Below, in pieces: positions 1-8,562 of a stretch of DNA of 38,005 nucleotides (position 1 is the stretch's first letter; each line of letters opens with the position of its first letter). The position numbers and the translations under genes are program-made. Under the pieces are notes generated by a model. The model had not been told where the DNA came from, did no database searches, and saw only the letters and a list, made by a program, of their open reading frames with translations. Origin of the DNA: Actinomycetota bacterium (GTDB lineage: Bacteria > Actinomycetota > Acidimicrobiia > Acidimicrobiales > Ilumatobacteraceae); the NCBI GenBank assembly GCA_009726095.1, contig WLMZ01000020.1, positions 1 to 38,005 on the forward strand, in the 5' to 3' direction.

Positions 1-1
1 G

Positions 2-1246
2 GCCAACAACTGGCCGCTCGAGATCAGCGCTGCGCTGATCGGCAGCTGCACCAACAGCTCGTACGAGGACATCACCCGCGCCGCATCGGTGGCCCGTCAG
101 GCCGCTGCGATGGGCCTGCGCACCAAGACCGATCTGCTCATCAGCCCCGGATCCGAGCAGATCCGGGCCACCATCGAGCGCGACGGCCTGCTGGCCGATC
201 TCGAGGCCATCGGCGCCACCGTGCTGGCCAACGCCTGCGGACCGTGCATCGGTCAATGGGACCGCCCGGCAGCCGCCAACGGTCAGGCCAACACCATCGT
301 CAACAGCTTCAACCGCAACTTTCCGAAGCGCAACGACGGTTCGGCCAACACGCTCAGCTTCGTCACCTCGCCCGACACGGTCATTGCACTGGCGCTGGCA
401 GGCCGGCTTGACTTCGACCCCACCACCGACACCATCACCAACCCCGATGGCGTCGAGGTGAAGCTCGAGGCCCCCGTCGGCGAGGTCCTGCCCGATCGCG
501 GGTACGACCCCGGCGAGAACACCTTCACCCCTCCCCCTGCCGATGGCTCCGGCGTGATCGTCGAGGTGTCCCCCACCAGCGACCGCCTGCAGTTGCTCGA
601 GGCGTTCACCCCGTGGGACGGCAACGACTACCTCGGCTTGCCGGTGCTGATGAAGGCCCAGGGCAAGTGCACCACCGACCACATCTCCGCCGCTGGCAAG
701 TGGCTGAAGTATCGCGGCCACCTCGAGAACATCAGCGGCAACCTGTTCATCGGCGCCGTCAACGCCTACGGCGGCGCTGTCGGCGAGGCAAAGAGCGCCA
801 TCGACGGCAGCATCGACAGCTACCCGAACCTGGCCAAGCAGTACAGCGAAGCCGGCATCCGCTGGTGCGCCATCGGCGATCGCAACTACGGCGAGGGCTC
901 ATCACGCGAACACGCCGCCATGGAGCCCCGCTTCCGTGGGGGCGTGGTCATCTTCGCCCGCAGCTTCGCCCGCATCCATGAGACGAACCTGAAGAAGCAG
1001 GGCCTGGTGCCGCTCACGTTCGCCGATCCCGCCACCTACGACCTCATCGGCGAGAACGACCGCATCAACGTCACCGGGTTGCCACCGGTGCCGGGCCAGA
1101 ACGTGCGCTGCCAGATCGTCAAGCCCGATGGCAGCACCATCGACTTCGAAGGGGTGCACACGTTCAGCCCCGAGCAGGTCGAGTGGTTCAAGGCCGGCTC
1201 GGCGCTCAACGTGGTGCGTCGCAAGGTGGCCGAGGGTCAGCACTGA
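2..1246 (+). CDS. acn: Aconitate hydratase, C-terminal part (5' end outside window)
   Basis: Interconverts citrate and isocitrate through cis-aconitate in the TCA cycle (family knowledge). The frame is open from the window edge, so about 414 C-terminal residues are present and the start is missing. The three [4Fe-4S] ligands are visible: one Cys in IGSCTNSSYED at the left edge and two in ANACGPCIGQW. The swivel domain carries GDRNYGEGSSREHAAMEPR with the substrate-binding Ser/Arg, followed by SFARIHETNLKKQG. The wording of these motifs (NSSYED, RNDG, ARIHETNLKKQG) matches mitochondrial-type aconitase rather than the AcnA/IRP type. Ends with TGA. A nitroreductase-fold gene follows after 39 bases with its own candidate promoter. 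Confidence 0.97.
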   Translation, partial: ANNWPLEISAALIGSCTNSSYEDITRAASVARQAAAMGLRTKTDLLISPGSEQIRATIERDGLLADLEAIGATVLANACGPCIGQWDRPAAANGQANTIVNSFNRNFPKRNDGSANTLSFVTSPDTVIALALAGRLDFDPTTDTITNPDGVEVKLEAPVGEVLPDRGYDPGENTFTPPPADGSGVIVEVSPTSDRLQLLEAFTPWDGNDYLGLPVLMKAQGKCTTDHISAAGKWLKYRGHLENISGNLFIGAVNAYGGAVGEAKSAIDGSIDSYPNLAKQYSEAGIRWCAIGDRNYGEGSSREHAAMEPRFRGGVVIFARSFARIHETNLKKQGLVPLTFADPATYDLIGENDRINVTGLPPVPGQNVRCQIVKPDGSTIDFEGVHTFSPEQVEWFKAGSALNVVRRKVAEGQH

Positions 1247-1273
1247 CACCAGCGGGCAGCGGGTGCCCGGTGC

Positions 1274-1279
1274 CATACT
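1274..1279 (+). promoter_or_regulatory. Candidate -10 box for leaderless nitroreductase transcript
   Basis: CATACT (4 of 6 matches to TATAAT) ends six bases before the GTG at 1286, so transcription would start at or next to the start codon. No Shine-Dalgarno sequence precedes this GTG. Same geometry as several other starts in the window. Confidence 0.45.
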
Positions 1280-1285
1280 GACCGG

Positions 1286-1951
1286 GTGGAACTCTCAACG
1301 GCACTTCGCACCACCGGATCGGTTCGCGCCTTCACCGACGAAGCTGTCGATGATGCAACGCTGTACGCGCTGCTCGACGACGCGCGCTTTGCCCCCAGTG
1401 GCGGCAATCGTCAGGGCTGGCGCGTCGCTGTGGTCAGGGACCTGGCCAAACGAGAGGCGCTCGCTGAGCTGATGCGACCGGTCTGGGACGACTACGTCGC
1501 CGTTCGCGGAACCGGGATGACCCCGTTCACGGTCGTCGACCCCGGCACCTACCAGCCCGCCGAGCGCGCCCCCGGACACTCCCCCAACGACCTGCTCGAC
1601 AACATCGCCACCACGCCGGTGGTGCTGGTGGTCGCCGCAGATCTGTCGCTGGTCTCGATGATGGACAAGGATCTCGACCGCGCCGCCATCACCGGCGGCG
1701 CATCGATCTACCCGTTCTGCTGGAACCTGCTGCTGGCGGCACGCGACCGCGGCCTCGGTGGCGTCATGACCACGTTTCTCGCCCGCGCCGAACCAGCGGC
1801 CGCACCGCTGCTGGGGCTACCGGCCAACTACGCGATCGCGTCAACGATCTTCATCGGCCATCCCGTGCACCAGCCCACGAAGCTCAAGCGTGCCCCGGTC
1901 GAGGCGTTCGCCACGATCGATGGGTTCGCCGGCGAAGCGTTCGCCGGCTGA
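1286..1951 (+). CDS. Nitroreductase-family flavoprotein
   Basis: A 221-residue protein of the nitroreductase fold: dimeric FMN enzymes that use NAD(P)H to reduce varied substrates; the substrate here is unknown. The N-terminal part shows the family pattern TTGSVRAFTDEAV followed by FAPSGGNRQGWRVAVV, where the Ser/Gly/Asn/Arg segment normally contacts FMN phosphate. The later segment WNLLLAARDRGLGGVMTT is the usual second FMN-contact region, and a short GLPANYAIASTIFIGHP strand closes the core. The GTG start gives the expected N-terminus just before the first helix. The gene ends three bases before the convergent sortase-like gene, with no hairpin between them. Confidence 0.88.
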   Translation: MELSTALRTTGSVRAFTDEAVDDATLYALLDDARFAPSGGNRQGWRVAVVRDLAKREALAELMRPVWDDYVAVRGTGMTPFTVVDPGTYQPAERAPGHSPNDLLDNIATTPVVLVVAADLSLVSMMDKDLDRAAITGGASIYPFCWNLLLAARDRGLGGVMTTFLARAEPAAAPLLGLPANYAIASTIFIGHPVHQPTKLKRAPVEAFATIDGFAGEAFAG

Positions 1952-1954
1952 GGC

Positions 1955-3646
1955 TCAGCCGGGCTCGATGTAGGTCAGCGAGAACGTGACCACGAGCCGG
2001 TAAGCCGTATCGGTGGGCAACAGGTTGGCTTTCGAACAGGCCACCAACGACACGCTGGGAAGCGGCGCCCACAGCCCGGCGCTGTAGATCTCGGTGGAAT
2101 CCTCACCGGTGATCTGACGCCACACGTACTGGTAGTGGTACACACGGCCATCGGCCGCAGAGATGGTGATCTCATCGCCAACGGCGAGCAGGTGCAGGTT
2201 GCGGAAGAGCGCTGTGCTCTTGGTGCGATGGGCGAACAGCACCATGTGCCCGTGCTGGCCGGCCAGGCCAGTGCCGGGCCAGTGCCCGACATAGCCGGCG
2301 TCAACGACGTCGTCGGTGATGCCCTCCACAACTGCAGCGGCCACGCCCAGCGCCGGAATGGACAGGAAGTACGGCATTTGCGAGGGCGGCGGGATGTTGA
2401 CGGGTGCCGGCAATGGAGCGCCCAATGGAATACCGGTGAAATAGCCGGCGACGTCGACGATCAGCGCTCCGCCGCTTTGCGTGAATACGGCCACTCCGGC
2501 CGTCGAGCAGCGCAGCATGGCGTGGTTGGCGATGGTCTGGTTGGCGTACGAGGCGTTCAGGTTGGAAGCCAGCGGACGGTACGTACGCGCCGGGTACCCG
2601 GTGAAGAACCCCGGGCCGCGCGTTGCCGTGGTGGTGAGGTTCACCACCACCGCCTGGGCGCCTGCCCGTCCGGTGAAGTCGAACTCGGCGACCCAGCCCG
2701 GATAGAGCCGACCGTACAAGGCGACCAAGCGTGTGTCGAGCGCACGATACGGGGCGTTGGGCACGAACAGGCCAACAGTGCTGGCTGCGGCCGAGTCGCC
2801 CGTGAAGTACCCGGCGATATCGACGATGAGGTGGCCACCGTAGGAGGCGAACACCTCGATGCCGAACAATCCACCCGATGATCCCAACGGCACGATCGCC
2901 TGGTTGGCGCGGGTCTGGCCCACCGCGTCAGCGTTCAAGCTCGACGAGTTCGGCAGGGCGCTCCCCATCGGGTAGGCGGTCCAGAAGCCAGGGCCGTTCG
3001 TCTCGGTGATCGTGAGGTTGACCACCACAGCCGTGGCGCCAGCGGGCACCACAGCGCCAACGCTGATGCGTTCGACGCCACCGATGCTGACCTTGTAGCC
3101 GCGATTGCGTGTGTCGATCGCCCGGTACGCCGATTCGAGCGCCACGAACCGACCGCCCGCAACGGCGGCAGCGACCGGCACATACGCACCGTTGACATCG
3201 ACCACGATGTCGTTGATCTGCGACGAGAAGATGTCGACCGACCCGTTGACGCCGAGTCGGACCGTCACGAGGTTGGCGATGACCTGACCGGTCTGTTCGA
3301 CGTTCACGTTCGATGCCTGTGGCCGTGCGTTGCCGGCCGGGTAGGCGGTGACGAATCCGGGGCCGGCCACGTTCATCACCGTCACATTGAGCACCGCCGA
3401 GATCGCGTTGGCCGGGACCCCATTGCGGCCCGCGATCTGCACGCGGATGGTGTTCGCATCAATCCGGGAAAATCCGAACGCTCCAATGCTGACACGGGTT
3501 TCGGCAAGACGCGACGGGGCCACCGAAACGAACGCCGACGAGCCAGGTGGAGGAGGAACCGGGGGCAACGGGCTACTGGCACGGGGCACAAAGGGCACCG
3601 CAATGCCCATTGCGAGAAGCCGCCGACGCGACAGCGACACGTTCAT
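1955..3646 (-). CDS. Exported protein: three surface repeats plus C-terminal sortase-like domain
   Basis: A 563-residue protein. The N-terminus has a twin-arginine-type signal (SLSRRRLLAMGIAVPF), then a proline-rich linker. Three divergent beta-rich repeats of about 120 residues follow, each with a GPGFxTxYP block, an N-x-N/LNA block, QTxAN and a closing IVDVxGYF-like strand; this type recurs in actinobacterial surface proteins. The last ~130 residues resemble class E sortases: IPALGV, then GHMVLFAHRTKSTALFRNL with the catalytic His (about H473), SLVACS with the Cys (about C537) and YRLVV with the Arg (about R550). I chose the second ATG (3646) because it gives a compact signal peptide and has GGTGG upstream; the first ATG (3667) has no ribosome site. 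The gene follows aroB after 197 bases, so it may have its own promoter. Its transpeptidase substrate is unknown. Confidence 0.82.
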   Translation of the reverse strand: MNVSLSRRRLLAMGIAVPFVPRASSPLPPVPPPPGSSAFVSVAPSRLAETRVSIGAFGFSRIDANTIRVQIAGRNGVPANAISAVLNVTVMNVAGPGFVTAYPAGNARPQASNVNVEQTGQVIANLVTVRLGVNGSVDIFSSQINDIVVDVNGAYVPVAAAVAGGRFVALESAYRAIDTRNRGYKVSIGGVERISVGAVVPAGATAVVVNLTITETNGPGFWTAYPMGSALPNSSSLNADAVGQTRANQAIVPLGSSGGLFGIEVFASYGGHLIVDIAGYFTGDSAAASTVGLFVPNAPYRALDTRLVALYGRLYPGWVAEFDFTGRAGAQAVVVNLTTTATRGPGFFTGYPARTYRPLASNLNASYANQTIANHAMLRCSTAGVAVFTQSGGALIVDVAGYFTGIPLGAPLPAPVNIPPPSQMPYFLSIPALGVAAAVVEGITDDVVDAGYVGHWPGTGLAGQHGHMVLFAHRTKSTALFRNLHLLAVGDEITISAADGRVYHYQYVWRQITGEDSTEIYSAGLWAPLPSVSLVACSKANLLPTDTAYRLVVTFSLTYIEPG

Positions 3647-3760
3647 CGGCCACCAACCGGGAAGCATTGGCGCAGCATCGCTGCCCTGGGAGTGAGAGCC
3701 ATGTGGAATCGCTTACCTTCGATCAAGCGGGAGCGCGGTGCTACGCATTCCGACCAAGAG

Positions 3761-3766
3761 AGGATA
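3761..3766 (-). promoter_or_regulatory. Possible -10 box for the sortase-like gene
   Basis: In the 197-base gap between aroB and the sortase-like gene, the minus strand reads TATCCT here (TANNNT, 4 of 6 to TATAAT). No convincing -35 box is present. It would give a leader of roughly 110 bases. Otherwise I see nothing in this gap. Confidence 0.25.
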
Positions 3767-3843
3767 CGACGTCGCAGCCCCGAGCGCTACAGCACCATCA
3801 CAACAAGCTGGCTCGGTGGCGCCACACTCGCCCTACGCCCGGC

Positions 3844-4863
3844 TCAGGCCCGGGCCATCACCCGCAGTGCCTCCAGCGCAGCATCGGCGGGGACACCCGC
3901 AACCACCTCGACACCGTTGTCACCGTCGAGCACGAACGTGAGGCCGTCGAGCGCCTTCTTGTCCCGCCCCATCAGGGCAAGCAGGAGCTCGTGGTCGAAT
4001 GGGGGTAGCGCCGTGTTCAGCTCGTAGAGGCCGCCGACCACGTCGTAATGCTGACGTACCCGCTCGTCGCCGATACGGCCGAGTACCTGACCCAGATGAG
4101 CGGCATAGATCAGGCCGATCGCGACTGCCTCGCCGTGTGCCAGTGAGAAGTCGCCGGCAATCTCGAGTGCATGGGCAAGGGTGTGCCCGTAGTTCAACAG
4201 GGCACGTCGACCACCTTCGCGCTCGTCGGCGCCGACGATCTCGGCCTTAATCTGCACACATCGCGAGATGCGATCGACCATCCCCATTCCGAGCAGGTCG
4301 TCGCCGGTGAGGAAATGGTATTTGGCCATCTCGCCCATACCGCAACGCATCTCACGCGGGGACAGCGTGGCCAGCGTGTCGAGGTCGCACAGCACACCCG
4401 AGGGTTGCCAGTAGGCACCGACCAGGTTCTTACCCTCGGGCAGGTTGACGCCGGTCTTGCCACCGATGGCAGCATCGACCATGCCGAGCAGCGTGGTGGA
4501 TACGTGCACCACCGGAATGCCGCGGTGCCACGTGGCCGCAGCGAACCCGGCTACATCGGTGACCATGCCTCCGCCCAACCCAACGACCACGTCGTGACGG
4601 GTGAGACCCATATTGGCGAACCCGCGGCACAGTGTCTCGATGGTGGCCAGCGACTTGTGTTCCTCGCCGATGCCGATGCTGAAGACCTCATGGGGCACGC
4701 CGGGGTCGACGTTGTAGGGGATGCCCTGTTGGGTCACGATGGCCACCCGACGCACTGTCGCCGGCAGCAGCGATGTCAGCGAATTGCGCACACCGTGACC
4801 GATCAGCACGTCGTAGCTGCGGTCGGCCAACGGCACTCGCACGGTTCGGAAATCCTGGTTCAT
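3844..4863 (-). CDS. aroB: 3-dehydroquinate synthase
   Basis: Second step of the shikimate pathway: converts DAHP to 3-dehydroquinate, using NAD+ and a divalent metal in the cytosol (family knowledge). The 339 residues have the full set of motifs: NAD-binding GLGGGMVTDVAGF (95-107), TTLLGMVDAAIGGKTGVN (123-140), and likely metal ligands E178 (GMGEMAKY), H227 (NYGHTLAHALE) and H243 (AHGEAVAIG). Length is normal for the family (about 340-370). The ATG start overlaps the aroK stop in ATGA, implying translational coupling. Last of the aroE-aroC-aroK-aroB run. The aroQ and efp genes that often follow aroB in actinobacteria are not here. Confidence 0.98.
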   Translation of the reverse strand: MNQDFRTVRVPLADRSYDVLIGHGVRNSLTSLLPATVRRVAIVTQQGIPYNVDPGVPHEVFSIGIGEEHKSLATIETLCRGFANMGLTRHDVVVGLGGGMVTDVAGFAAATWHRGIPVVHVSTTLLGMVDAAIGGKTGVNLPEGKNLVGAYWQPSGVLCDLDTLATLSPREMRCGMGEMAKYHFLTGDDLLGMGMVDRISRCVQIKAEIVGADEREGGRRALLNYGHTLAHALEIAGDFSLAHGEAVAIGLIYAAHLGQVLGRIGDERVRQHYDVVGGLYELNTALPPFDHELLLALMGRDKKALDGLTFVLDGDNGVEVVAGVPADAALEALRVMARA

Positions 4864-5372
4864 CGCAATACCGCCTCGACCACTTCGTTCACGGACCGAC
4901 CATCGACGGTGACGATGGCATCGGCGACTTCACGGTACAACTCCTCGCGCTCTTCATACATGCGCTGCAGGGTTCCGGCCGGGTCGTTGTCGAGCAACGG
5001 GCGGTGAGGCCCACCCTTGACCCGTTCGAGCAGCACGGCGGGATCGGCACGCAACCACACCACCCGGGCGCCGCTGTCCCGCAGGGCTTCGCGGTTCTCG
5101 GCCCGCAAGACGACACCACCTGCGGCGGCGATGACCGTGACCTCGGGGCGGGCCAGACACGCCTCGAGCACCTCGGTCTCGATGGCACGGAAGGCGTCCT
5201 CGCCCTCGCTCACGAAGAGCTCGCGTACGGTTCGGCCTTCGCGGGCCTCGATCAACGCATCGGTATCGAGCAGTGGACGCCCGAGGCGGGCGGCGAGGAG
5301 CCGACCGACGGTGGTCTTACCCGAGCCCATCATGCCCACGAGCACCACATGCCGATCGGGGGCGATGCTCAT
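4860..5372 (-). CDS. aroK: Shikimate kinase
   Basis: ATP-dependent 3-phosphorylation of shikimate, fifth step of the shikimate pathway. The 170-residue protein is a P-loop kinase: Walker A GMMGSGKTT (13-21), shikimate-binding DTD (36-38) and FR (61-62), LID Arg in GPHRPLL (R124) and LYRE (145-148). One oddity: the substrate-binding GGG motif reads A-A-G-G (83-86), so its first glycine is alanine. The other catalytic residues are intact, so activity is expected. Both ends overlap neighbours by four bases (ATGA with aroC upstream and with aroB downstream). Confidence 0.97.
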   Translation of the reverse strand: MSIAPDRHVVLVGMMGSGKTTVGRLLAARLGRPLLDTDALIEAREGRTVRELFVSEGEDAFRAIETEVLEACLARPEVTVIAAAGGVVLRAENREALRDSGARVVWLRADPAVLLERVKGGPHRPLLDNDPAGTLQRMYEEREELYREVADAIVTVDGRSVNEVVEAVLR

Positions 5373-6532
5373 TTCAGCGAAGCGGTGAACGCCTGTGCGT
5401 TCCGCACGAACTCCTCGACGGAATCGCCGCCGAACTTGCGCTGCGCCTCGGCGGCAAGCACGAGTGCCACCATCGTCTCGGCCACCACGCCCATCGCCGG
5501 CACCGCAGTGACATCCGTACGCTCCTTGAAGCTGACGGTCTGTTCTTTGGTGATGATGTCGACGGTACCCAACGTGGGGGTGTTGAGCGTGGCGAGCGGC
5601 TTCATCGCGGCGCGCACCACCACCACCTCACCGGTGGTCATGCCGCCCTCGGTACCGCCCGCCAGGGTGGTTGTGCGGCGGTAGGTCCCGGCGTTGGCAT
5701 CCCATGAGATGGCGTCGTGCGCTGCGCTGCCGCGTCGGCCAGCGACCTCGAAACCGTCACCGATCTCGACGCCCTTCACGGCCTGAATACTCATCACGGC
5801 CTGAGCCAGCAGGGCATCGAGCTTGCGATCCCAGTGCACGTGGCTACCGAGGCCCACCGGCACGCCGTAGGCGAGCACCTCGACCACGCCGCCCAGCGAG
5901 TCGCCGTCCTTGGCTGCAGCCTTGATCTCGGCGATCATTGCGTCCTCTGCCGATTTGTCGAAGCAGCGCACGGGGGATTCATCGATGGCATCGAGGTCGG
6001 CCATCGTGGGCAACTGCGTCGACTTCGAGTGCGCCGGGCCCATCTGCACCACATGGGAGAGGATCTCGATACCCAGCGTGCCGAGCAGCTTCTTGGCCAA
6101 GGCACCGGCTGCGACACGAGCCGCCGTTTCGCGTGCGCTGGCCCGCTCGAGCACATCACGAGCGTCGGTGAAGCCGTACTTCTGCATGCCCGCGAGATCG
6201 GCGTGGCCGGGCCGCGGCTGGGTGAGCGGATCGTTGGTGACGCCGGGCGCTGGCGACATCTCGTTGTGCCACTTGTCGCTGCGGAACCATTCGGTGTTCT
6301 TGATCTCGATGGCCACCGGCGAACCGAGCGTGCGACCGTGGCGGACGCCCCCGACCAGGGTGACCTCATCGACCTCGAAACGCTGACGGGGGCCGCGGCC
6401 ATAGCCAAGGCGGCGGCGACCCATCTCGACCTGGATCTCTTCGACCGTGATGGGCAGACCAGCGGGAAGGCCCTCGACGATCACGACAAGTGCCTGTCCG
6501 TGGGACTCGCCGGCGGTGAGGTAACGAAGCAT
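5369..6532 (-). CDS. aroC: Chorismate synthase
   Basis: Last shared step of aromatic biosynthesis: EPSP to chorismate with reduced FMN as cofactor. The 387-residue protein starts MLRYLTAGESHG, the standard N-terminus with GESHG (8-12). It continues with the basic FMN/EPSP-binding segment GRRRLGYGRGPRQR (38-51), PRPGHAD, RASARETAARVAAG (130-143), a DGDSLGG loop and GGTEGGMTTGE. Length matches the actinobacterial enzyme (about 390). It lies nine bases after aroE and overlaps aroK by ATGA. No bifunctional extension is visible. Confidence 0.98.
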   Translation of the reverse strand: MLRYLTAGESHGQALVVIVEGLPAGLPITVEEIQVEMGRRRLGYGRGPRQRFEVDEVTLVGGVRHGRTLGSPVAIEIKNTEWFRSDKWHNEMSPAPGVTNDPLTQPRPGHADLAGMQKYGFTDARDVLERASARETAARVAAGALAKKLLGTLGIEILSHVVQMGPAHSKSTQLPTMADLDAIDESPVRCFDKSAEDAMIAEIKAAAKDGDSLGGVVEVLAYGVPVGLGSHVHWDRKLDALLAQAVMSIQAVKGVEIGDGFEVAGRRGSAAHDAISWDANAGTYRRTTTLAGGTEGGMTTGEVVVVRAAMKPLATLNTPTLGTVDIITKEQTVSFKERTDVTAVPAMGVVAETMVALVLAAEAQRKFGGDSVEEFVRNAQAFTASLK

Positions 6533-6541
6533 CCGTGCAGG

Positions 6542-7372
6542 TTATCGGTGGCGGGCCGCGAGTTCCTTTTCGGCCGCCGAGCGCATCACGGCCGGATCGG
6601 GCCGCACGCCGGTCCAGAGTTGTTGCTGCAGGACCGCCTGGTGCACGAGCATGCCCAAGCCATCAACGGTCACCGCGCCAACAGCAGTTGCCGCACGCAA
6701 CAGCGCTGTCTGTAGCGGGTGGTACACCAGATCGGCAACCACCTGACCGCTGTGCAACAGCGCGACATCGCAGGGTTCCAGATCGGTACCCATGCCGATC
6801 GACGTTGCGTTCACCACCATGTCGACACCGGCGATGTCGCCCATCTCGCCCCGGTGGGCAACAGCGCCGCCGAGCCGGGCGGCGAGTTCGGCCCGGTCGC
6901 CCGAGCGGTTGATGACGACCAGTTCCGCAGCGCCGGCGCGCGCCAGAGCGTCGATGACGGCTCGGGCCGCGCCGCCGGCACCGAGCACCGCCACGCGCAA
7001 ACCGGCGGGATCGACCCCGGCATCGCGCAACGAGGCAACGAAGCCGGCGCCGTCGGTGCTGTAGCCAGCGAGGCGGCCATCGGGCTGCAGCACCACAGTG
7101 TTGATGGTTCCCAGCGCTGCCGCCGCTGCATCGAGCGTGTCGACCGCAGCCGCTGCATCGTCCTTGTGCGGCATGGTCACCGAAAGCCCTCCAATGCCCA
7201 GGACACGCATTCCGGCCAGCGCGCCGGCCGCGCCACCGGGCATCACCTCGAATGCTGCGTACACCCAATCGAGTCCACCAGCGGCGAACGCCGCGTTGTG
7301 CATGACGGGGCTGAGGCTGTGGCGCACGGGAGACCCAATGACGCCGGCAACCCGGGTGGATCCGGTGATCAT
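6542..7372 (-). CDS. aroE: Shikimate dehydrogenase
   Basis: Reduces 3-dehydroshikimate to shikimate with NADPH. The 276-residue protein has the shikimate-binding SLSPVMHNA (19-27, Ser19 and Ser21), the catalytic Lys in LSVTMPHK (K70), N91 and D107 (YSTDGAGF, where Asn is more usual than Ser in the second position), and a Rossmann GAGGAARAV (131-139). The ATG overlaps the mltG stop in ATGA. It is separated from the fourth, sixth and seventh step enzymes only by operon junctions. The YdiB-like quinate enzymes are an alternative within the family, but the aro operon context favours AroE. Confidence 0.95.
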   Translation of the reverse strand: MITGSTRVAGVIGSPVRHSLSPVMHNAAFAAGGLDWVYAAFEVMPGGAAGALAGMRVLGIGGLSVTMPHKDDAAAAVDTLDAAAAALGTINTVVLQPDGRLAGYSTDGAGFVASLRDAGVDPAGLRVAVLGAGGAARAVIDALARAGAAELVVINRSGDRAELAARLGGAVAHRGEMGDIAGVDMVVNATSIGMGTDLEPCDVALLHSGQVVADLVYHPLQTALLRAATAVGAVTVDGLGMLVHQAVLQQQLWTGVRPDPAVMRSAAEKELAARHR

Positions 7373-8562
7373 TTCAACAACCCTTCGTCGCGTGCTCGCT
7401 GCACGTTTGCTTCATGCTGGTCCAGCGTGACAGCGAACACATGGTGTCCCTCTGCATCGGCAACCACGTAATAGAGGTAATCGCATGCCTCACCCTTCGA
7501 CAGCCCGCGGCACAACGGGTCGCCCAGCGACGGGTTCTGTTCCGGGTGCAGCGCAGCGTGGATCGACGCACGGCCCGCGCCGGCGATCGGCGTGGGCGGC
7601 AGTCCCGTGTGGATGTAGGTGTTGTACGGAGTGTCCAGATCACGCAGCACGCTGAACGGCGTGCCGGCCGGCTGCCCGTAGTAGAGCGTGGCGTCGATCT
7701 GCAGGGGCATGCCGAGAGCGATGCGGTTGTAGATGACCCGAGCGATCTTGGCCCGATCGGTATCGAATTTCGCCTCGCGCTCGATCATCGATGCCACCGT
7801 CAGCACCTGGTACGGGGTCAGGTTCAGCTCGGCGGCGCGCGTGGCAATGTTCTCCTGTCGGCCGACGCGTTCCATCAGGGCGATCATGCGCGCGATGACC
7901 TGGGCCTCTGACTCGTTTCCGGCCACCTGATACGTATCGGGGAACAGCAGACCCTCCAGGCTGGTGGCGCCATCGGGCTGGAGCGTGGAGCGAAGATCGG
8001 GCGATGCAGCAGCGGCAGCGAACTGAGCGGCGGTCATCGGCGGCAGATCGCGCTCGACCCGTTTCCCCATCTGCGCAAGCGTGAACCCCTCCGGGAAGGT
8101 GATCTTGCGGTAGGTGGCCTCGGGCGGGGTGTTGAGCACGCGCATGATGTTGCCCATGTGGCTGCGCGCGATCAGTTCGTAGTAGCCGGGTTTGAGGTCG
8201 ATGCCGCCCTTGTGCCTGACGTAGTAGCGAAAGACACGCGCGTTGGTGATGATGCCCTCGGTCTGCAGCCGGGCGCTCACCGAATCGAGCGTGTCGGCGT
8301 CGTTGACCGTGAAGTTCGAGGTCGTCAGCGCCTCGCCCGATGGGTTCACCTGACGGATGTACCACCACCCGACGGCGCCGCCAGCGAGCACTGCCGTAAT
8401 CGTCAGCGCTGCGGTGACGTACACGACCCACTTCAGCAGGCGGCGGCGCTGCGGCGCCTTTTCCACCGCCGCAGCGGGAGCGCTGTCGGCGTCGTCCCAC
8501 TGATCGTGCAGCCATGGGTCATCGGGCATCTGCGGTGGCGGCACGGGGTTTGCGTGCTTCAC
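7369..8562 (-). CDS. mltG: Endolytic murein transglycosylase MltG (YceG-like)
   Basis: Inner-membrane lytic transglycosylase that cleaves nascent glycan strands and sets their length (family knowledge). The 397-residue protein has an N-terminal cytoplasmic stretch, one membrane helix (about 44-67, ending GAVGWWYIRQV), a LysM-like domain and the YceG catalytic domain. The catalytic Glu is E261 in TVASMIEREAK, and the later blocks ARVIYNRIALGMPLQID and YNTYIHTGLPPTPI are characteristic. The GTG start overlaps the ruvX stop in GTGA. The long N-terminal cytoplasmic extension is common in actinobacteria. Confidence 0.96.
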   Translation of the reverse strand: MKHANPVPPPQMPDDPWLHDQWDDADSAPAAAVEKAPQRRRLLKWVVYVTAALTITAVLAGGAVGWWYIRQVNPSGEALTTSNFTVNDADTLDSVSARLQTEGIITNARVFRYYVRHKGGIDLKPGYYELIARSHMGNIMRVLNTPPEATYRKITFPEGFTLAQMGKRVERDLPPMTAAQFAAAAASPDLRSTLQPDGATSLEGLLFPDTYQVAGNESEAQVIARMIALMERVGRQENIATRAAELNLTPYQVLTVASMIEREAKFDTDRAKIARVIYNRIALGMPLQIDATLYYGQPAGTPFSVLRDLDTPYNTYIHTGLPPTPIAGAGRASIHAALHPEQNPSLGDPLCRGLSKGEACDYLYYVVADAEGHHVFAVTLDQHEANVQRARDEGLLK

